Source: Geodermatophilus obscurus
GTDB lineage: Bacteria; Actinomycetota; Actinomycetes; Mycobacteriales; Geodermatophilaceae
Direction of reading: 5' to 3'
DNA length: 64,000 nt
Assembly (NCBI RefSeq): GCF_900115395.1
Contig: NZ_FOWE01000007.1
Coordinates: forward strand, 62,001-126,000
Notes under the pieces: model-generated
The model's database searches: none
The model's input: only the letters and a program-made list of their open reading frames with translations
What the model was told of the DNA's origin: nothing
Made by a program: the position numbers and the translations under genes
Part shown: one piece after another, positions 61,354 to 64,000 of the stretch
Layout of the letters: each line of letters starts with the position of its first letter
How positions within the stretch are numbered: position 1 is the stretch's first letter

Positions 61354-63900
61354 TTACGCGCTGCGGACCAGCCCGAGCTCGGCGGGGCCGGCCAGGTGCT
61401 CGGAGTGCGGCAGCACGCGCACGGTGTAGCCGAACGCGCCGGTGCGCTCCAACGGCAGGGTGGCGGTGAACCAGTGCCGGGAGCCCTCGGTCTGCTCGTG
61501 CACCATCGGCACCGTCGTGACCTCGTGCAGGCCGTCGGCGTCGTCGACCCGCCCGTAGGCCGCCTGCACCTCGACGTCGCCCGGGGTCAGGTGCGGCAGC
61601 TCGACCTCGGCGCGCAGCGCCAGCGTCGAGCCGATCTCGGGGGTGTCGCCGGCACCGGTGGCCTCCACGTGCGCCACCCGCACGCCGGTCCAGCTCTCCA
61701 GCACCCGAGCCCGCCACTGCGCCTCGGTCCGCGCGGGCGCGTACCCGGCATCGGCCATCGTCCGGGCCGAGCCCGCGGCCGGCACGTACAGCTGCTCGGT
61801 GTAGTCGCGCACCATGCGGGTGGCCAGCACCTTCGGGCCGGTCTCGCGCAGGGTGTGCCGCACCATCTCGACCCAGCGGGTGGGGATGCCGTCGCGGTCG
61901 GTCTCGTAGAACCGCGGCAGCACCTGGGTCGACAGCAGGTCGTAGATGGCGCGCGCCTCGACGTCGTCGCGGCGGTCGGGGTCGGTGACGCCGTCGGCTG
62001 TGGGGATGGCCCAGCCGTTCTGGCCGTCGAACCACTCGTCCCACCAGCCGTCGCGGATGGAGAGGTTGAGCCCGCCGTTGAGCGCGGCCTTCATCCCCGA
62101 GGTGCCACAGGCCTCCAGCGGCCGCAGCGGGTTGTTCAGCCAGACGTCGCAGCCCCAGTAGAGGTAGCGGGCCATCCCGATGTCGTAGCCGGGCAGGAAG
62201 GCGATCCGGTGCCGGATGGCGGGGTCGTCGGCAAACTTCACCATGTGCTGGATGAGCTGCTTGCCGCCGTCGTCGGCCGGGTGGCTCTTGCCGGCGATGA
62301 CCAGCTGGATCGGCCGCTCGTCGTCGAGGAGCAGGGCCCGCAGCCGCTCGGGATCGCGCAGCATCAGGGTCAGCCGCTTGTAGGACGGCACCCGGCGGGC
62401 GAAGCCGATGGTGAGCACGTCGGGGTCGAAGGCGCTGTCGGTCCAGCCGACCTCCGCCTCGGCCGAGCCGCGGGACAGCGCGGTCTCGCGCAGCCGGCGG
62501 CGGACCTCGTCCACCAGCCGGGCGCGCAGCATCCGGCGGGTCGCCCACAGCTCCGACGCGGGGATGCGGTCGACGCCGTCGAAGGACGCCGACCCCTGGC
62601 CCTCGAACGGGTCGCCGGTGGAGGTCTGGGTGCCCAGCTCCACCAGCTCGCGCGCCGTCCAGGTGGGGGCGTGCACACCGTTGGTGATCGAGCCGATCGG
62701 GACGTCGGTCTCGTCGAAGCCCGGCCACAGGCCGTTGAACATGCCGCGGCTGACGTGCCCGTGCAGCCGGCTGACGCCGTTGGCCCGCTGACCCAGCCGC
62801 AGGCCCATGTACGCCATGTTGAACTTCGCCGGGTCCTCCTCCGCGCCCAGCGGGATGAGGTGCTCGAGCGGGACGCCGAAGCCGGCGAAGTAGCGCTCGA
62901 TCAGCGCCCGCGGGAAGCGGTCGATGCCGGCCGGGACGGGGGTGTGCGTGGTGAACACCGTGCCCGCCCGGACCGCCTGCAGCGCCTCGGCGAACGTCAG
63001 CCCGTGGGACTCGGTCAGCTCGCGGATCCGCTCGACGCCCTGGAAGCCGGCGTGACCCTCGTTGGCGTGGAACACCTCCGGCTGTGGGGTGCCGGTGAGC
63101 TGGCAGTAGGCGCGCAGCGCCCGCACCCCGCCGATGCCCAGCAGCATCTCCTGGCGCAGGCGGTGGTCCTCGTCGCCGCCGTAGAGCCGGTCGGTGACGC
63201 CGCGCTCGGCCGGGGTGTTCTCCTCGATGTCGCTGTCGAGCAGCAGCAGCGACACCCGGCCCACCTGCGCGCGCCACACGTGGGCGTGCAGGGTGCGGCC
63301 CTCGGGCAGCGGCACGGAGATGACGGCGGCCGACCCGTCGGGCTGGCGCAGCAGCTTGACCGGCAGGCCGTGCGGGTCCAGCGCCGGGTAGTGCTCGAGC
63401 TGCCAGCCGTCGGCCGACAGGCCCTGCTCGAAGTAGCCGGCGCGGTAGAGCAGGCCGACGCCGATGAGCGGCACGCCCAGGTCGGAGGCGGCCTTGAGGT
63501 GGTCGCCGGCGAGGATGCCCAGGCCGCCGGAGTACTGCGGCAGCACCTCGGTGATGCCGAACTCGGCGGAGAAGTAGGCGATGCTGCGGGGCGCCTCGGG
63601 CCCCAGCGACTGGTACCAGTGCTCGGAGGAGAGGTAGTCCTCGAGGTCGTCGACGACGTCCTGCAGCCGGCGGAGGAAGCGGCGGTCGGCCGACAGGGTG
63701 GCCAGCCGCTCGGCGGAGACCTCCCCGAGCACCTTGACCGGGTCGTTGTTGCACCGCCGCCACAGGTCCGGGTCGAGCGCCTCGAAGAGGTCCCTCGTCT
63801 CCGGGTGCCATGACCAGCGCAGGTTCATGACCAGCTGGGAGAGGGGCGTGAGCGCCTCGGGGAGGGACGCCCGGACGGTGAACCGACGGAGTGCTCGCAC
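61354..63900 (-). CDS. glgP: Alpha-glucan (glycogen) phosphorylase
   Basis: 848-aa GT35 phosphorylase releasing glucose-1-phosphate from glycogen or maltodextrin. It is of the long actinobacterial subtype with an N-terminal domain (SLPEALTPLSQLVMNLRWSWHP) and conserved YFSAEFGITEVLPQYSGGLG and HANEGHAGF. The PLP Lys is in ACGTSGMKAALNGGLN. TAGGCT (63912-63907) ends 6 bases before the GTG, so the mRNA is probably leaderless. The 100 bases beyond it to the window end show only this promoter. Confidence 0.95.
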   Translation of the reverse strand: MRALRRFTVRASLPEALTPLSQLVMNLRWSWHPETRDLFEALDPDLWRRCNNDPVKVLGEVSAERLATLSADRRFLRRLQDVVDDLEDYLSSEHWYQSLGPEAPRSIAYFSAEFGITEVLPQYSGGLGILAGDHLKAASDLGVPLIGVGLLYRAGYFEQGLSADGWQLEHYPALDPHGLPVKLLRQPDGSAAVISVPLPEGRTLHAHVWRAQVGRVSLLLLDSDIEENTPAERGVTDRLYGGDEDHRLRQEMLLGIGGVRALRAYCQLTGTPQPEVFHANEGHAGFQGVERIRELTESHGLTFAEALQAVRAGTVFTTHTPVPAGIDRFPRALIERYFAGFGVPLEHLIPLGAEEDPAKFNMAYMGLRLGQRANGVSRLHGHVSRGMFNGLWPGFDETDVPIGSITNGVHAPTWTARELVELGTQTSTGDPFEGQGSASFDGVDRIPASELWATRRMLRARLVDEVRRRLRETALSRGSAEAEVGWTDSAFDPDVLTIGFARRVPSYKRLTLMLRDPERLRALLLDDERPIQLVIAGKSHPADDGGKQLIQHMVKFADDPAIRHRIAFLPGYDIGMARYLYWGCDVWLNNPLRPLEACGTSGMKAALNGGLNLSIRDGWWDEWFDGQNGWAIPTADGVTDPDRRDDVEARAIYDLLSTQVLPRFYETDRDGIPTRWVEMVRHTLRETGPKVLATRMVRDYTEQLYVPAAGSARTMADAGYAPARTEAQWRARVLESWTGVRVAHVEATGAGDTPEIGSTLALRAEVELPHLTPGDVEVQAAYGRVDDADGLHEVTTVPMVHEQTEGSRHWFTATLPLERTGAFGYTVRVLPHSEHLAGPAELGLVRSA

Positions 63901-64000
63901 GCCGGGAGCCTAGCCACGGACCGCGGCCGGGACAGGTCGGAGGCGGCACCCCGCGGCCCCCGGTACCGGCCCCCGGCAGTCCGCCGGACGCCGCTCCGCG

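Noticed and set aside
63901-64000. Divergent gene at the right edge (for example glgE)
   Set aside because: Only about 100 bases remain and no coding start can be supported. Just the glgP promoter is visible.

Overview
The window is very GC-rich and gene-dense, with frequent GTG starts, four-base start/stop overlaps and long open frames antisense to most real genes. Gene content points to an actinobacterium: GluRS with HVGL and KLSKR motifs, GatCAB, a Cfp6-like PH protein, an LppZ-like lipoprotein and a DUF222/HNH protein. I lean towards Geodermatophilaceae or a relative, but that placement is inference. The gene order closely follows what I remember of the Mycobacterium tuberculosis segment leuD-leuC to fixB-fixA (about Rv2987c to Rv3029c), with insertions. 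No phage, IS, integrase, CRISPR or plasmid gene was seen, so this is chromosomal core with some accessory inserts. No stretch over 300 bases lacks a gene.

Layout: 1-2346 holds leuD (cut by the window edge), leuC and the divergent IclR regulator ndgR. 2343-6672 is a galT-galK-Na+/solute symporter operon. 6769-7170 has two tRNA-Glu and one tRNA-Gln. 7233-11530 carries a CPBP protease, gltX, a fumarylacetoacetase-family gene and two small enzymes. 11616-16030 has cimA with an attenuator, leuB and serA. 16226-18139 encodes three small membrane proteins, two of them with Q/Y/G-rich tails. 18204-21922 is ilvC, ilvN and ilvB with a second attenuator. 21996-27414 encodes two membrane GGDEF-EAL proteins, followed by ilvD. 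29267-32698 has a XRE regulator, a Cfp6-like protein, a 2-hydroxyacid dehydrogenase and an LppZ-like lipoprotein. 32750-36262 is gatC-gatA-small membrane protein-gatB. 36451-46540 has an ACT protein, DUF222/HNH, a PPOX-family enzyme, ligA, a MetE-like protein, mnmA, a cysteine desulfurase and an MFS pump. 46691-56104 has etfB-etfA, a Cds1-like PLP enzyme, a kinase-propeller receptor and a complete ABC importer. 56224-63900 has a crotonase, an orphan ABC ATPase, glgX, an FHA protein and glgP.

How the genes fit together: cimA, leuC, leuD and leuB would make 2-oxobutanoate from pyruvate without threonine, and ilvB, ilvN, ilvC and ilvD would carry it to the isoleucine and valine keto acids. leuA and ilvE are not here. 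Two 11-codon leader peptides with matching hairpin layouts appear to set expression: an Ile-rich one before cimA and a Leu/Val one before ilvB. tRNA-Glu, tRNA-Gln, gltX and gatCAB form the full indirect route to Gln-tRNA(Gln). galT, galK and the symporter form a galactose module; glgX and glgP form a glycogen breakdown module.

Two sequence-level patterns stand out. At least 13 starts have a TANNNT -10 hexamer only 6-8 bases upstream, which predicts widespread leaderless mRNAs. A dispersed hairpin of about 55 bp occurs twice directly after stop codons, with compensatory stem changes between the copies.
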